Program-made: the position numbers and the translations under genes
Notes under the pieces: generated by a model
The model's input: only the letters and a program-made list of their open reading frames with translations
Told to the model about the DNA's origin: nothing
Database searches by the model: none
From: Paenibacillus sp. 19GGS1-52
Lineage (GTDB): Bacteria > Bacillota > Bacilli > Paenibacillales > Paenibacillaceae
Direction: 5' to 3'
NCBI RefSeq assembly: GCF_022369515.1
Contig: NZ_CP059724.1
Location: forward strand, 806,001-870,000
Length of the DNA: 64,000 nt
Part shown: positions 35,811-45,051 of the stretch, piece after piece
Numbering within the stretch: position 1 is the stretch's first letter
Layout: every line of letters starts with the position of its first letter

Positions 35811-37277
35811 ATGTTAAAAAAAAGCACAGCGGCGTTTATGATAATCGCTGCCTTGCTATGCGGCAGCTTATTGACCCTGAGTGTGACTGGTTACAGTTCT
35901 GTTTTTGGACAAGCCGCAGGTGAAGGGATAACATCGGTTTTGCAGACTACTGGACTGCAGGATAAAGAATCCAAGAAGCTCGGAACTGCTCTGGATCTGA
36001 TTGAGGGCAATTATTATAAGACTGTAGATCGCGACAAGCTGATAGATGGTGCTGTCAATGGGATGATGGAAGCATTGGGCGATCCGTATTCCAACTATAT
36101 GGGTAAGGAAACAGCCGCACAGTTTGAGGAAAGTATTGAAGGTTCCTTTACAGGGATAGGAGCGGAAGTCTCCTCGGATAATGGCAAGGTAGTTGTGGTT
36201 TCACCGATTAAGGGCTCACCGGCTGAGACCTCCGGGATTCAAGCCAAAGATGTGATTCTGTCTGTTAATGGAGAATCGCTGGAAGGCCTGGAATTAAATG
36301 CTGCGGTGGCCAAGATACGTGGTCCTAAAGGCAGCAAGGCGACCTTGAAGATACAACGTGCTGGCGCTACAGAGCCGCTGCAATTTGTGATTACCCGGGA
36401 TGACGTGAAGCTGGAAACCGTGTATGCCACTATGGAGAAGGATGGGGTTGGCGTCATCGAGGTCACCCAATTCTCCCTGAATACTGCGGAGCGTTTCAAA
36501 GAAGAGCTAGGTAAACTGGAGAAGCAGGGCATGAAGGGCCTCGTCATCGATGTTCGAAATGACCCAGGTGGTGTTCTTCCGATTGTCATTGAGATGGCAG
36601 AACAGTTCGTACCGTCAGGCAAAACAATCGTGCAGGTAGAGTATAAGACCAAAGAGCGTGAGGTCAGTACCTCCAAGGGTTCACGCAAAGCCTATCCAGT
36701 CGTTGTACTGATGAATAAAGGTAGCGCAAGCGCCTCGGAAATATTGGCAGGAGCTCTGCAGCAATCGGCAGGAGCTAAGCTGATCGGGGATAATTCATTC
36801 GGCAAAGGCACTGTACAGACCAGCTTTGACAAGCAACTGCAAGATGGTAGCTTACTGAAGATTACCATTGCCAAATGGTTAACACCTGATGGCACGTGGA
36901 TTCACGGCAAAGGGATTAAACCCGATATTGCCGTTGCACAGCCAGATTACTTCTCGGTAGCACCGATTAACAAAAGTGTAATTCTGCAATATAACATGAA
37001 TAGTGCAGATGTGAAGAGTGCACAAACGATGCTGGATGGTTTGGGATACAAGCCAGGGCGTAAAGATGGCTATTTCGATGTGGATACGAAGAATGCAGTC
37101 AAGAAATTCCAAAGCACAGCGAAGCTGAAAGTAACTGGAATAATTGACGCAAAAACAGCGGAGTCGCTTGAACTTTCATTGATCAAGGCTATTCAGGACC
37201 CTGTCAATGACAACCAGCGGAATAAGGGAATTGCAGAGATTCAGAAGGAAATCAAGGCGGCAGCGTCGAAAAAGTAA
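35811..37277 (+). CDS. ctpB: C-terminal processing peptidase, S41 family, CtpB-like
   Basis: 488 residues. An N-terminal hydrophobic segment (AAFMIIAALLCGSLLTL) anchors it outside the membrane. The PDZ domain (about 110-195) includes GIQAKDVILSVNGESL. The catalytic serine lies in KGSASASEILAGALQQ and the lysine in GDNSFGKGTVQ. Residues 400-460 form a peptidoglycan-binding domain (SAQTMLDGLGYKPG, DGYFDVDTKNAVKKFQ). It sits where Bacillus subtilis has ctpB, between ftsEX and minJ. CtpB there acts in sporulation signalling; the same role here is inferred. Confidence 0.92.
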   Translation: MLKKSTAAFMIIAALLCGSLLTLSVTGYSSVFGQAAGEGITSVLQTTGLQDKESKKLGTALDLIEGNYYKTVDRDKLIDGAVNGMMEALGDPYSNYMGKETAAQFEESIEGSFTGIGAEVSSDNGKVVVVSPIKGSPAETSGIQAKDVILSVNGESLEGLELNAAVAKIRGPKGSKATLKIQRAGATEPLQFVITRDDVKLETVYATMEKDGVGVIEVTQFSLNTAERFKEELGKLEKQGMKGLVIDVRNDPGGVLPIVIEMAEQFVPSGKTIVQVEYKTKEREVSTSKGSRKAYPVVVLMNKGSASASEILAGALQQSAGAKLIGDNSFGKGTVQTSFDKQLQDGSLLKITIAKWLTPDGTWIHGKGIKPDIAVAQPDYFSVAPINKSVILQYNMNSADVKSAQTMLDGLGYKPGRKDGYFDVDTKNAVKKFQSTAKLKVTGIIDAKTAESLELSLIKAIQDPVNDNQRNKGIAEIQKEIKAAASKK

Positions 37278-37303
37278 GAAGGCTGAGTTCAGCCTTCTTT
37301 TTT
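37276..37303 (+). terminator. Terminator after ctpB
   Basis: GAAGGCTGA (37278-37286) pairs with TCAGCCTTC (37289-37297), followed by six T. Confidence 0.85.
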
Positions 37304-37344
37304 CTTTAGAATATAAGTACTTATATGTGGCTCCATACCATAAA

Positions 37345-37590
37345 GCCACTTCCAACCCATGTAACTAAGGTCAGTATACCGAAATAGAGGGAAATCCGCC
37401 CTCTAATTGCACTTAATTCAGGACATTTTAGAAATTAGAGGGAAATTATACCTTTAAATTTATTCGATTGGGCTTCATAACATGATTCGAGATGAATTAG
37501 CGTGTGATTTTCCCTCTAATTCCTTGAAAGTGAAGATTTCCATTAAATTAGAGGGACAAATTCCCTTTATCTCAAAATTTCGGGCTCATT
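37345..37590 (+). repeat. Four-hairpin repeat element, copy 3 (ctpB to minJ-like gap)
   Basis: Hairpins begin at 37385, 37436, 37498 and 37549, with spacing 51, 62 and 51 as in the two arginine-cluster copies. The third hairpin's left arm is damaged (TTAGCGTG). Left flank CTTCCAACCCATGTAA matches copy 1. Before it lies TATAAGTACTTATA (37312-37325). Apart from a terminator and this element, the 37278-37689 gap shows only the next gene's ribosome site. Confidence 0.85.
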
Positions 37591-37689
37591 TAAGGAAGGG
37601 TATGAAACATTACAAAAAATTAGTTTCATAATATTTCCTTCAGCTCTATACTTCTGTGGTCCACTTATTGATTTCATAGGCAAAGGAGT

Positions 37690-39018
37690 GTGACGAAAGG
37701 TTTGAATGGGATAGCGGAACTGTTGGGAAGCTTGGGTAATGCACTTTTACATTTACTGATTCAGCCATATTACTATATTGCTCTTGTATTCATAGCACTG
37801 TATTACCGCCGGCAGGTAGCTTTGGAACGAAAGTTAATTCATGTGAAGCTGCATAGCTGGGGCCAGGAGACATGGCGGACGGTATGGAGTGGTCTCGTTA
37901 TGGGGCTTCTGGTTTCAATGGCTGCTGTTCTGCTAGGGATATCTTTATCCGGCACAGCTGTAGCCTGCATTTGGGTAGTCAGTTTACTGCTGCTGCTGAT
38001 CCGAGTACGCTATTTATGTTTTGCCTATTCTATAGGTTTGCTTGGCATCATTCAATTTGTACTTTCTTTCTTTCCACATGCGTTGCAGAGTGGGGAAATA
38101 GGCACGATTGCTGCTGCACTAAGGGAGATGGATATCCCGGCGCTGCTGGTGCTGGCAGCCTTGCTGCACATGGCCGAAGCCTTGCTGGCCCGTTGGCAGG
38201 GGGCTAGGCTCGCCACGCCATTGTTCCTGAAAGGTAAGCGCGGCAAGGTCGTCGGCGGCTACCAGCTGCAGGCCTTCTGGCCGCTGCCGTTGTTCCTCCT
38301 GGTTCCTGCGGGAGCCGGAGCCGGGGATTTGCCATGGCAGACGCTGCTCGGCGGCGGGCTTGGCATCGTATCTCTGCCCGTCATCATCGGCTTCAGCGAG
38401 ATGACGCAGAGCATGCTGCCAGGGCGCAAGGCGGCCCGCACGTCAGGACGTCTGCTGTTATACAGCATCGTCCTGTTGGGCTTAGGCCTACTTGCGTTCT
38501 GGTGGAGCCCGCTGACCGTGGTCGCGGCGCTCGCAGCAATGACGCTGCACGAAGGCTTAAGCTGGTACAGCGCTCTGGAGGAGCGCAGTGTCAGCCCCGT
38601 CTTCGTGCATCCGTTAGCCGGCCGCAAAGTGCTGGCCGTGCTGCCGGGCAGCCCCGCGCAGGATATGGGCATCCTGCCGGGCGAGATCCTGCTGAAGGTC
38701 AACGGGGTCCTGTTGACCAATGCCTCGCAGCTGCATGAGGCGCTGCGGATGAATCCGGCGTTCTGCAAGCTGGAGCTGCTGAACGCCGAAGGTGAGAGCA
38801 AGTACCTGCAGCGAGCCATCTATGATGGTGATCATCACCAGCTCGGCATCATTCTCGTGCCGGAGCAAGATGGGTATCTTACGGCGGAGACGAAACCCTC
38901 AAGTATCTTCAGCATTGTTATGATGAAGACGGGTACCCGCAACCGGAGTCTGCCCGTGAGCGAACTCAAACGGCCGACAAAAAGCGTAAAGACTAAGGCG
39001 GATTCAGCCGAGGTCTAA
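37690..39018 (+). CDS. MinJ-like polytopic PDZ protein
   Basis: 442 residues with about eight membrane segments and a C-terminal PDZ domain (about 325-400: GRKVLAVLPGSPAQDMGILP, GEILLKVNGVLLTNASQLHEAL). In Bacillus subtilis the gene after ctpB is minJ, which bridges DivIVA and MinD at the poles and septum; the architecture and synteny match. The start is uncertain: GTG 37690 is one base from AAAGGAG, and TTG 37702 is 13 bases away. The middle (38100-38800) is noticeably richer in G and C than the rest. Confidence 0.75.
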   Translation: MTKGLNGIAELLGSLGNALLHLLIQPYYYIALVFIALYYRRQVALERKLIHVKLHSWGQETWRTVWSGLVMGLLVSMAAVLLGISLSGTAVACIWVVSLLLLLIRVRYLCFAYSIGLLGIIQFVLSFFPHALQSGEIGTIAAALREMDIPALLVLAALLHMAEALLARWQGARLATPLFLKGKRGKVVGGYQLQAFWPLPLFLLVPAGAGAGDLPWQTLLGGGLGIVSLPVIIGFSEMTQSMLPGRKAARTSGRLLLYSIVLLGLGLLAFWWSPLTVVAALAAMTLHEGLSWYSALEERSVSPVFVHPLAGRKVLAVLPGSPAQDMGILPGEILLKVNGVLLTNASQLHEALRMNPAFCKLELLNAEGESKYLQRAIYDGDHHQLGIILVPEQDGYLTAETKPSSIFSIVMMKTGTRNRSLPVSELKRPTKSVKTKADSAEV

Positions 39019-39050
39019 CACTGCTATGATGGAAATTGACCTCTTTAACG

Positions 39051-39088
39051 AAAAGCCCGGACTCCACTGATCAGTGGGTCCGGGCTTT
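39051..39088. terminator. Bidirectional terminator
   Basis: AAAGCCCGGACTCCACTGA pairs with TCAGTGGGTCCGGGCTTT between the plus-strand MinJ-like gene and the minus-strand response regulator. Confidence 0.85.
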
Positions 39089-39116
39089 ATATGTAATGTG
39101 AGTGAACCAACGTACC

Positions 39117-39773
39117 TTACTCCTGGCAGTTTTTTAAATAAAAAATAGCAATTTGTGTACGATCGCGCAGGCCCAGCTTGCTTAAGATATCGGTAATGTA
39201 ATTTTTGATGGTCCCCTCGCTCAGGAACAGCTCTGCGGAAATTTCCTTATTAGAATGTCCCTCCGCTATGGAGGCAACAACGGCAATCTCTGCCTTGGTT
39301 AACCCGTAACTCTGAAGCGTCGGAGACACTTGCTCGGCTTCAGGACGGGAGGCAGGCTGCAGAAAGGTAGCCAGCTTCCGGGCAATGTCGGGATGGATCA
39401 GCATGTTGCCCTCATGTACGGTCTTGATGCCCTGTATAATACGGTCGGGTGGAATGTTCTTCAGTAAATAGCCGCTGGCTCCGTTTCGCAAGGCTTCAAT
39501 AATATATTCGTCATCATCAAAGGTGGTCAGCATCAGCACAGATACCTGTGGAAATGACTTTTTGATGGCTAAGGTACCTTCAACTCCACCGCAGCCTGGC
39601 ATGCGAATATCCATAAGCACCACATCTACCGCAAGACCCTCCTTAAGAAAGGCCAAAGCCTCGTTGCCATCACTAGCCGTTCCTGCGATTTCAATTTCAG
39701 AATCTAGGCCCATTAGCACCTTAAGGCTTTCGCGAATAAAAGAATCGTCGTCAACAATTAGAAGCTTAATCAT
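39117..39773 (-). CDS. NarL/LuxR-family response regulator
   Basis: 218 residues. The receiver domain (1-120) has DDD at 8-10, the phospho-aspartate in VVLMDIRMPG and the lysine in YLLKNIPPD. The LuxR helix-turn-helix is LTKAEIAVVASIAEGHSNKEI with LSEGTIKNYITDIL. Start behind AAAGGAG. It lies just downstream of the DesK-type kinase gene on the same strand and is the likely phosphate acceptor. The divergent ABC exporter is a plausible target. Confidence 0.92.
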   Translation of the reverse strand: MIKLLIVDDDSFIRESLKVLMGLDSEIEIAGTASDGNEALAFLKEGLAVDVVLMDIRMPGCGGVEGTLAIKKSFPQVSVLMLTTFDDDEYIIEALRNGASGYLLKNIPPDRIIQGIKTVHEGNMLIHPDIARKLATFLQPASRPEAEQVSPTLQSYGLTKAEIAVVASIAEGHSNKEISAELFLSEGTIKNYITDILSKLGLRDRTQIAIFYLKNCQE

Positions 39774-39814
39774 CAGTTGGTTATACTCCTTTCGATACTT
39801 TCAAATCCTCTTGA

Positions 39815-40972
39815 TTACCTAATCTCTCCCTGCCTATATACCGGCAATCTGGTCACTACTACGAACTGTGGTACCTGCCGCAGCTCAAGGGTTCCGCCGA
39901 TCAACCGTGTTCGTTCTGTCATTCCTTTCAAGCCAGATCCGCCACTACACTGCAGTCTGTGCAGCGCTTCTCCTGTGGGAAGAACTCCATTGTTGCTAAG
40001 CTCCATTATAATCTCAGCTTCACTATAGGTTAGCTGAATCCATACTGCTGTAGCTCTTCCGTGACGTAGGGCATTGGTGATGGCTTCCTGGGCATTCTTG
40101 AAGAGGACAATCTGAATACTGGGATACAGCGGATAAGGTATGCCTTCTACAAGGTACGAGGTCTCAATTCCGGTATCGCGGCCGATCTCCTCTAGCAGTC
40201 GGTCCAGCGCATAGGCACCCTCCAATTGCGGGGCGTAGTTGATACGCTTCACAGCTGCGCGCATATCATCCATGCTGGCAGACACTTGGTCACGAATCTG
40301 AACCATCAGCTGCATTCCAGTTGCGGGTGCGGCAGGAAGCGTCTGAATCGCGGCCTCCATCATCATTTTGATGCGGATCAGGCGGTGGCCGATATCATCA
40401 TGCAGTTGGCGGGAGATTCGCACCCGCTCCTCCGATTGGGCGGCAGTCTCTACTTGGGAGGTGAATTGCAGCAGTCGGCTACGGGCTTCCTCCAGCTCGA
40501 AATGTTTTTTGCGCAATTCATCATACACTAGTAACGTTTCCGCACGGCCTCGTCCAGCCCTCCGCAGAAGCTCGTTCAGGGAGTAGGTAAGCAGGAAGGC
40601 AATATTCATGTTGACCCACAGAAGCGGGATGGAGTGCTTGAAGGCAAGATTCAACGCAATCAGGTGAATCGTGGTGAACAAGACCGACACCGAAGGCGAT
40701 TTCAGCCGAGAATAGCACAGCAATGCGGAGAGCGCTGGAAAGATCATCAGACTGCCATACTGGTAGCATAACCAAGCGGTGAACAGTATTTCTAAGGCGC
40801 TAGCCAGCGCGGATAGCGAATCAGGCAGCTTAGCACCAAGCGTTACCAGCAGCATAAGCAATAAAAAGTGCATGGTGAATAATTGGTAATCGGCATATTG
40901 GTAAATGTAAATGGTAATAGAAGCAGGAATAATAATGAGTCCGTAACGCAATAGGTTCAGTTCTCTGGTCAC
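39815..40972 (-). CDS. DesK/NarX-type sensor histidine kinase
   Basis: 385 residues. About five or six closely packed helices (1-150) with almost no extracellular loops suggest intramembrane sensing. The HisKA_3 phospho-acceptor is RISRQLHDDIGHRLIRIKM and the ATPase domain shows QEAITNALRHG and GGSGLKGMTERTRLIGG. GTG start after AAAAGGATG. Kinases of this type beside ABC-2 exporters often respond to membrane-active compounds; the signal here is unknown. Confidence 0.9.
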   Translation of the reverse strand: MTRELNLLRYGLIIIPASITIYIYQYADYQLFTMHFLLLMLLVTLGAKLPDSLSALASALEILFTAWLCYQYGSLMIFPALSALLCYSRLKSPSVSVLFTTIHLIALNLAFKHSIPLLWVNMNIAFLLTYSLNELLRRAGRGRAETLLVYDELRKKHFELEEARSRLLQFTSQVETAAQSEERVRISRQLHDDIGHRLIRIKMMMEAAIQTLPAAPATGMQLMVQIRDQVSASMDDMRAAVKRINYAPQLEGAYALDRLLEEIGRDTGIETSYLVEGIPYPLYPSIQIVLFKNAQEAITNALRHGRATAVWIQLTYSEAEIIMELSNNGVLPTGEALHRLQCSGGSGLKGMTERTRLIGGTLELRQVPQFVVVTRLPVYRQGEIR

Positions 40973-41149
40973 GCCGGTTCATCCTTTTTGTCGATAGACA
41001 GTTTTCTTAGCTTTTATCTTAGCATATTTACCCGCTGCTTCAGGAGATGACTTTAGTCACCTTCAGAAGATGACTTTTTGTACGTCCGATGGAGCTTCTT
41101 GTGAGCTACAATTTAGGATATAGAAGCACACAGACAGGAGCGAAACAAT

Positions 41150-42085
41150 ATGTCACTTGCGGTATTGACGGATGTAGTGAAACGCTATAATGACAAACTA
41201 ACAGTGGATCATGTGAATGTTACGATTCAGGCAGGTGAAATCTTTGGTCTGCTGGGTCCGAATGGGGCGGGCAAGAGTACTACAATCAGCATGATTTGCG
41301 GCCTTCTTAAGATCGACGGTGGCGACATTAGGATTGACGGCCTGTCGGTATCTGCGAACTCGCTAGAGGTCAAGAAAAGAATTGGCCTGGTTCCCCAAGA
41401 GCTGGCACTGTACGATATGTTGACAGCGGAGGAGAATGCGACTTTTTTCGGCAGGTTATACGGCTTGCGCGGCAAGCTGCTGAAGGAGCGGGTAGCGGAA
41501 GCACTGGCGTTCACTGGTCTCAGCGACCGGGCCAAAGAGAAACCATCCACCTTCTCGGGAGGGATGAAAAGACGGCTGAACATCGCCTGCGCCATTATGC
41601 ATCGTCCCAAGCTGATCATTATGGATGAGCCGACCGTAGGGATTGATCCCCAGTCACGCAATCATATTCTGGATTCGGTAAAGGCGCTGAATAAGCTCGG
41701 TTCAACAATCATCTACACAAGTCACTATATGGAGGAGGTCGCAGCCATTTGTGATCGGGTCGCCATTATGGATAAAGGTCATATTATTGCCTGCGGTACG
41801 GAAAAAGAATTGCGGGAACGAGTGGCCCAGGAAGAGAAAATTGTGATCAGAGCTACGCAGATTACTCCTGAGCTAATCCATGAGCTTAAGCTGCATCCGC
41901 GGATCAGTCGAGTGGAAGTGAAGGAGGGTGTGATAGAGCTTTATCTGCCTTCTTCGCAAGGGGAGCTGCAGGATATTCTATTTATTTTTGCCAAACATGA
42001 GGGGATTATTGGTTCCCTGCATATTGAGGAGCCGGATCTGGAGATGTTGTTCCTGAGCCTGACCGGACGGACCTTGCGCGATTAA
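41150..42085 (+). CDS. ABC exporter ATP-binding protein
   Basis: 311 residues. Walker A GPNGAGKSTT, signature FSGGMKRRLNIACA, Walker B LIIMDEPTVGIDPQSRN, and the switch in YTSHYMEE. The C-terminal 80 residues form the extension typical of drug-exporter ATPases of the NodI/DrrA type. Start behind ACAGGAG. It is the first gene of a three-gene ABC-2 exporter and diverges from the kinase gene across 177 bases. Confidence 0.93.
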   Translation: MSLAVLTDVVKRYNDKLTVDHVNVTIQAGEIFGLLGPNGAGKSTTISMICGLLKIDGGDIRIDGLSVSANSLEVKKRIGLVPQELALYDMLTAEENATFFGRLYGLRGKLLKERVAEALAFTGLSDRAKEKPSTFSGGMKRRLNIACAIMHRPKLIIMDEPTVGIDPQSRNHILDSVKALNKLGSTIIYTSHYMEEVAAICDRVAIMDKGHIIACGTEKELRERVAQEEKIVIRATQITPELIHELKLHPRISRVEVKEGVIELYLPSSQGELQDILFIFAKHEGIIGSLHIEEPDLEMLFLSLTGRTLRD

Positions 42086-42105
42086 AGGAGGAGGGAAAAG
42101 CGCTG

Positions 42106-43275
42106 ATGAATACATGGACAATTATGAGCTATGAGCTGCGCAGGCTGCTCCGATCACGCTCGATGCTGCTGAATATGTTTCTGCTGCCGTTGGTATTAAT
42201 CTTTCTGCTCGGTTCCTCGCTTTCAGGTGTCATGGGAAACGGTAAGGATTCTACTATAGCTCCAGTGAACGTAGGCATTGTCAGCCTATCTGGAGAGGGG
42301 CTCGCCAGCTCAGCAATAGTAGCAAGCTTTCTGAAGACACCGGAGATTTCGAAGATTATCGTTCCGCGGGAGGTAGAGAGTCGTAAGGTTGTGGAAAGCG
42401 GACTGCGCAGCGGGAAATATGGCTATGCCGTTGTCATTCCTGCTAACTTCGACAGCGAAGTGCAGAGCGGTGGGGCAGCAAAGCTTGAATATATTTTGGG
42501 CAAAGATCGTACGGACAATATGGTCGCCGGGACCGTATTTGATAATTTTTTGAGCAATATCAATGCTAAACAGGCCGTGGCGCTGATGCTTGGACCGGAA
42601 GCTTTAACGGCTGCGGCAACAACTTCTGGAGATCACGCGCTGGTTACACTAGGTAAGCTAAGTGAAGGAGGGGCGACGTATACGGCCTCGCAATTCTATG
42701 CGGTCTCGATGATGCTGATGTTTTTGCTGTATAGCGGGCTTACCGTAACTTCGTCTCTTTTTAACGAAAAAGAGAACCATACCCTCTTCCGAATCAACTC
42801 GATGCCGGTTAAAGGATCGCAGCTATTTATTGGAAAAATGCTCGGCGTAGGCATCGTTTCTATCTTCCAATGTGTTGCTATTATTCTCTTATCGCACTGG
42901 TTCTTCGGCGTGGATTGGGGCAATCGTCCTGGTCTGCTACTGCTGTTCTGTCTGATAATGATCATAGCCTCTATGACGTTATCCATCATTATTTCATTGT
43001 TTAGTAAAAATATGGCCGGTGCAAGAAGTGTAATCACAGTAATCACGGTAATCATGACCTTCATTAGTGGGGGGATGGCCCCGCTTCCAGATTCGTGGGT
43101 GAACTCTGTGGGAGCCTATACCTTGAATCATTGGGCAATGCAAGCCATTTTACGGATGATGCTCCATTCCGGACTGTCGGAGATTCTGCCAAATTTAGGG
43201 GTTCTGTCACTGATCTGTCTTGTGCTGTTCAGTGCGGCGTTTATCTCATACAAGAAGGTGGGTTATCATGAATAA
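42106..43275 (+). CDS. ABC-2 type permease (first subunit)
   Basis: 389 residues. One N-terminal helix (LLNMFLLPLVLIFLLGSSL), a large extracellular region (about 45-190), and five C-terminal helices, the layout of the YhfJ/DrrB-like ABC-2 group. NEKENHTLFRINSMPVKGSQLFIGK is the conserved cytoplasmic motif before helix 3. Its end overlaps the second permease by eight bases, so the two are coupled and probably form a heterodimer with the ATPase. Confidence 0.9.
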   Translation: MNTWTIMSYELRRLLRSRSMLLNMFLLPLVLIFLLGSSLSGVMGNGKDSTIAPVNVGIVSLSGEGLASSAIVASFLKTPEISKIIVPREVESRKVVESGLRSGKYGYAVVIPANFDSEVQSGGAAKLEYILGKDRTDNMVAGTVFDNFLSNINAKQAVALMLGPEALTAAATTSGDHALVTLGKLSEGGATYTASQFYAVSMMLMFLLYSGLTVTSSLFNEKENHTLFRINSMPVKGSQLFIGKMLGVGIVSIFQCVAIILLSHWFFGVDWGNRPGLLLLFCLIMIIASMTLSIIISLFSKNMAGARSVITVITVIMTFISGGMAPLPDSWVNSVGAYTLNHWAMQAILRMMLHSGLSEILPNLGVLSLICLVLFSAAFISYKKVGYHE

Positions 43276-44428
43276 TATCCTTACGATTGGCTTGAATATG
43301 GTTAAGCGAATTATCGGTTCCCGGAGGGGTATCCTTACTTTTATTATTCTGCCCAGTATTGTATTGGCAGGAGTGGTATCCGTTACTGGAAGTATGGGCG
43401 AGAACCCCGCGATTGTGCTATATACGAATATGGACAACGGTGCTGGCGGTAAACACCTTCTTGCTGAATTGGAGAGTACCGGTGATTATAAGCTCGTGCA
43501 GAAGACGGATGAAGCGGTTCTGAAGGAGAGTATCATTGGGCAGACGGGGGAGGCCGGGGTCATGATTCCGGCTGGATATACCTCGGAGCTGTTGGCCGGA
43601 AAACAGCCGCAAATTAGCTTATATGAGCTCAAAACGACAGAAACTTCGATAATGGTCAAAATGAAAACAAATGCGATTGCTGATGAGATGCTGAGTACCG
43701 CCACACTTATTCGGTCTGCTGATGGAGGTTCCACCGACCCTGAAGCACAGTTCGCCGCTATATTGGCAAAAACGGAGCAGCATAGTGTCGGCAGCATCCG
43801 AACAGATTATAATTTATATCCCCGAGAAGGCTTGGGTGTCGTAGTCGGGTTAACGTTAATGTTTCTGATGGGGCTGGTGACCAGTTCCGTATCGATCATT
43901 ATGGATGACCGGAAAGGGCGCACTATGATGCGGATGTTCAGTGCTCCTGTGCGCTCCTACGAAATTGCTTTAGGTAATTTTCTGGGGAGCTTTATGGTAG
44001 GCCTGATTCAAATTATCGTAGTTCTTGTCTTAGGCCGTTGGGTGCTGCACTATGATTATGAAATACCGCTTTATCTTTATTTCCTGGTGCTTGCAGCATT
44101 TATGCTGGTGTCCATGGGGATTGCCAGCACCATAGCTGGGTTGGTCCGCAACCCCAATAATGCCGGAATGCTGAATATGTTGATCCTGACTCCGACCTGT
44201 ATGCTGGGCGGCTGTTTCTGGCCGCTAGCCATCATGCCGGACTATATGCAGAAGGCCGCTAACTTTGTCCCGCAAAAATGGGCGATTCAGGCGGTTGATA
44301 TCGCCGCAACCGGCGGAGGCTGGAACGAGCTGTGGCTGCCCTTCGCCATACTGGGTTTGATGGCCGCAGTACTGCTGGCAATCGGCTCTGCTATTCTTCG
44401 CCCAAGTGAGGCAGGAATAAGCGCGTAA
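43268..44428 (+). CDS. ABC-2 type permease (second subunit)
   Basis: 386 residues from ATG 43268 within the end of the first permease; GAAGGTGGG lies upstream. Same fold: one helix (ILTFIILPSIVLAGVVSV), an extracellular domain, and five helices. DDRKGRTMMRMFSAPVRSYEI is the conserved motif and CMLGGCFWPLAIMPDYMQ the usual ABC-2 signature loop. The exported compound is unknown; multidrug or peptide export under the adjacent two-component system is plausible. Confidence 0.9.
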   Translation: MNNILTIGLNMVKRIIGSRRGILTFIILPSIVLAGVVSVTGSMGENPAIVLYTNMDNGAGGKHLLAELESTGDYKLVQKTDEAVLKESIIGQTGEAGVMIPAGYTSELLAGKQPQISLYELKTTETSIMVKMKTNAIADEMLSTATLIRSADGGSTDPEAQFAAILAKTEQHSVGSIRTDYNLYPREGLGVVVGLTLMFLMGLVTSSVSIIMDDRKGRTMMRMFSAPVRSYEIALGNFLGSFMVGLIQIIVVLVLGRWVLHYDYEIPLYLYFLVLAAFMLVSMGIASTIAGLVRNPNNAGMLNMLILTPTCMLGGCFWPLAIMPDYMQKAANFVPQKWAIQAVDIAATGGGWNELWLPFAILGLMAAVLLAIGSAILRPSEAGISA

Positions 44429-44492
44429 GTAGTGGATATTCCTACGAACTAGATTCATAACTGCCCCTTTAGTTCATCCATTGACGTAAGTT

Positions 44493-44555
44493 CCTTATAT
44501 TTCTCGAAGAAACGGGTACCGTCCATAAAAGGACGGCGAAACCGTTTCTTCTTGT
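44493..44555. repeat. Hairpin repeat family B, copy 3
   Basis: CCTTATATTTCTCGAAGAAA, hairpin CCGTCCATAAAAGGACGG, then CCGTTTCTTCTTG. Nearly identical to copy 2. It lies 65 bases after the ABC-2 permease and may end its transcript. Confidence 0.87.
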
Positions 44556-44658
44556 TCACTAGAGTATGGGAAATTAGGCATATTCAGGTTCAAGCTAAAA
44601 TGATATGATCACTATAATTGAGTTTATTGGAAGCGATATCATTCCGGGGGGAACATGA

Positions 44659-45018
44659 ATGACTTTTACAATTGATTACAATGCACGAAAGAATCGAATT
44701 GAGGTAATTACTAACGGAATTACCGAAGAGAATGCAAATGACTACAATGAACAATTTGCAGAAATTATGGAATTAGTAAAGCCAGGCTTTACTGGTATTA
44801 CGGATGTACGTACATCCAAATCGGTATTATCTCCTGAGGTTGCTGCTTTATTGGCACCAACTGGGGAGATGGTTACTGTAGCCGGTGTAGCGGGTTGGGT
44901 ATACATTGCAAATGCTCCTGTGTAGATCATGCAAATGAAGAGACTTTTTGGTAAATTTGCAGTACACTATAAAACTCGTGAAGAGGCTATTGCCTATCTG
45001 GATAGTCTTACTGTATAA
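44659..45018 (+). pseudogene. Small protein gene interrupted by an in-frame TAG
   Basis: ATG 44659 follows GGGGGG by seven bases and opens 88 codons (MTFTIDYNARKNRIEVI) before TAG at 44923. The same frame then stays open and protein-like for 30 more codons (MQMKRLFGKFAVHYKTREEA, ending YLDSLTV) to TAA at 45016. Without the TAG the product would be about 119 residues. The 5' part resembles small STAS-like proteins (GFTGITDVRTS). It is either a recent nonsense mutation, a sequencing error or a read-through case. A rhaM-like gene follows 33 bases later. Confidence 0.65.
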
Positions 45019-45051
45019 ATACATACAATTTATAACTAGGAGGACTAGAAG

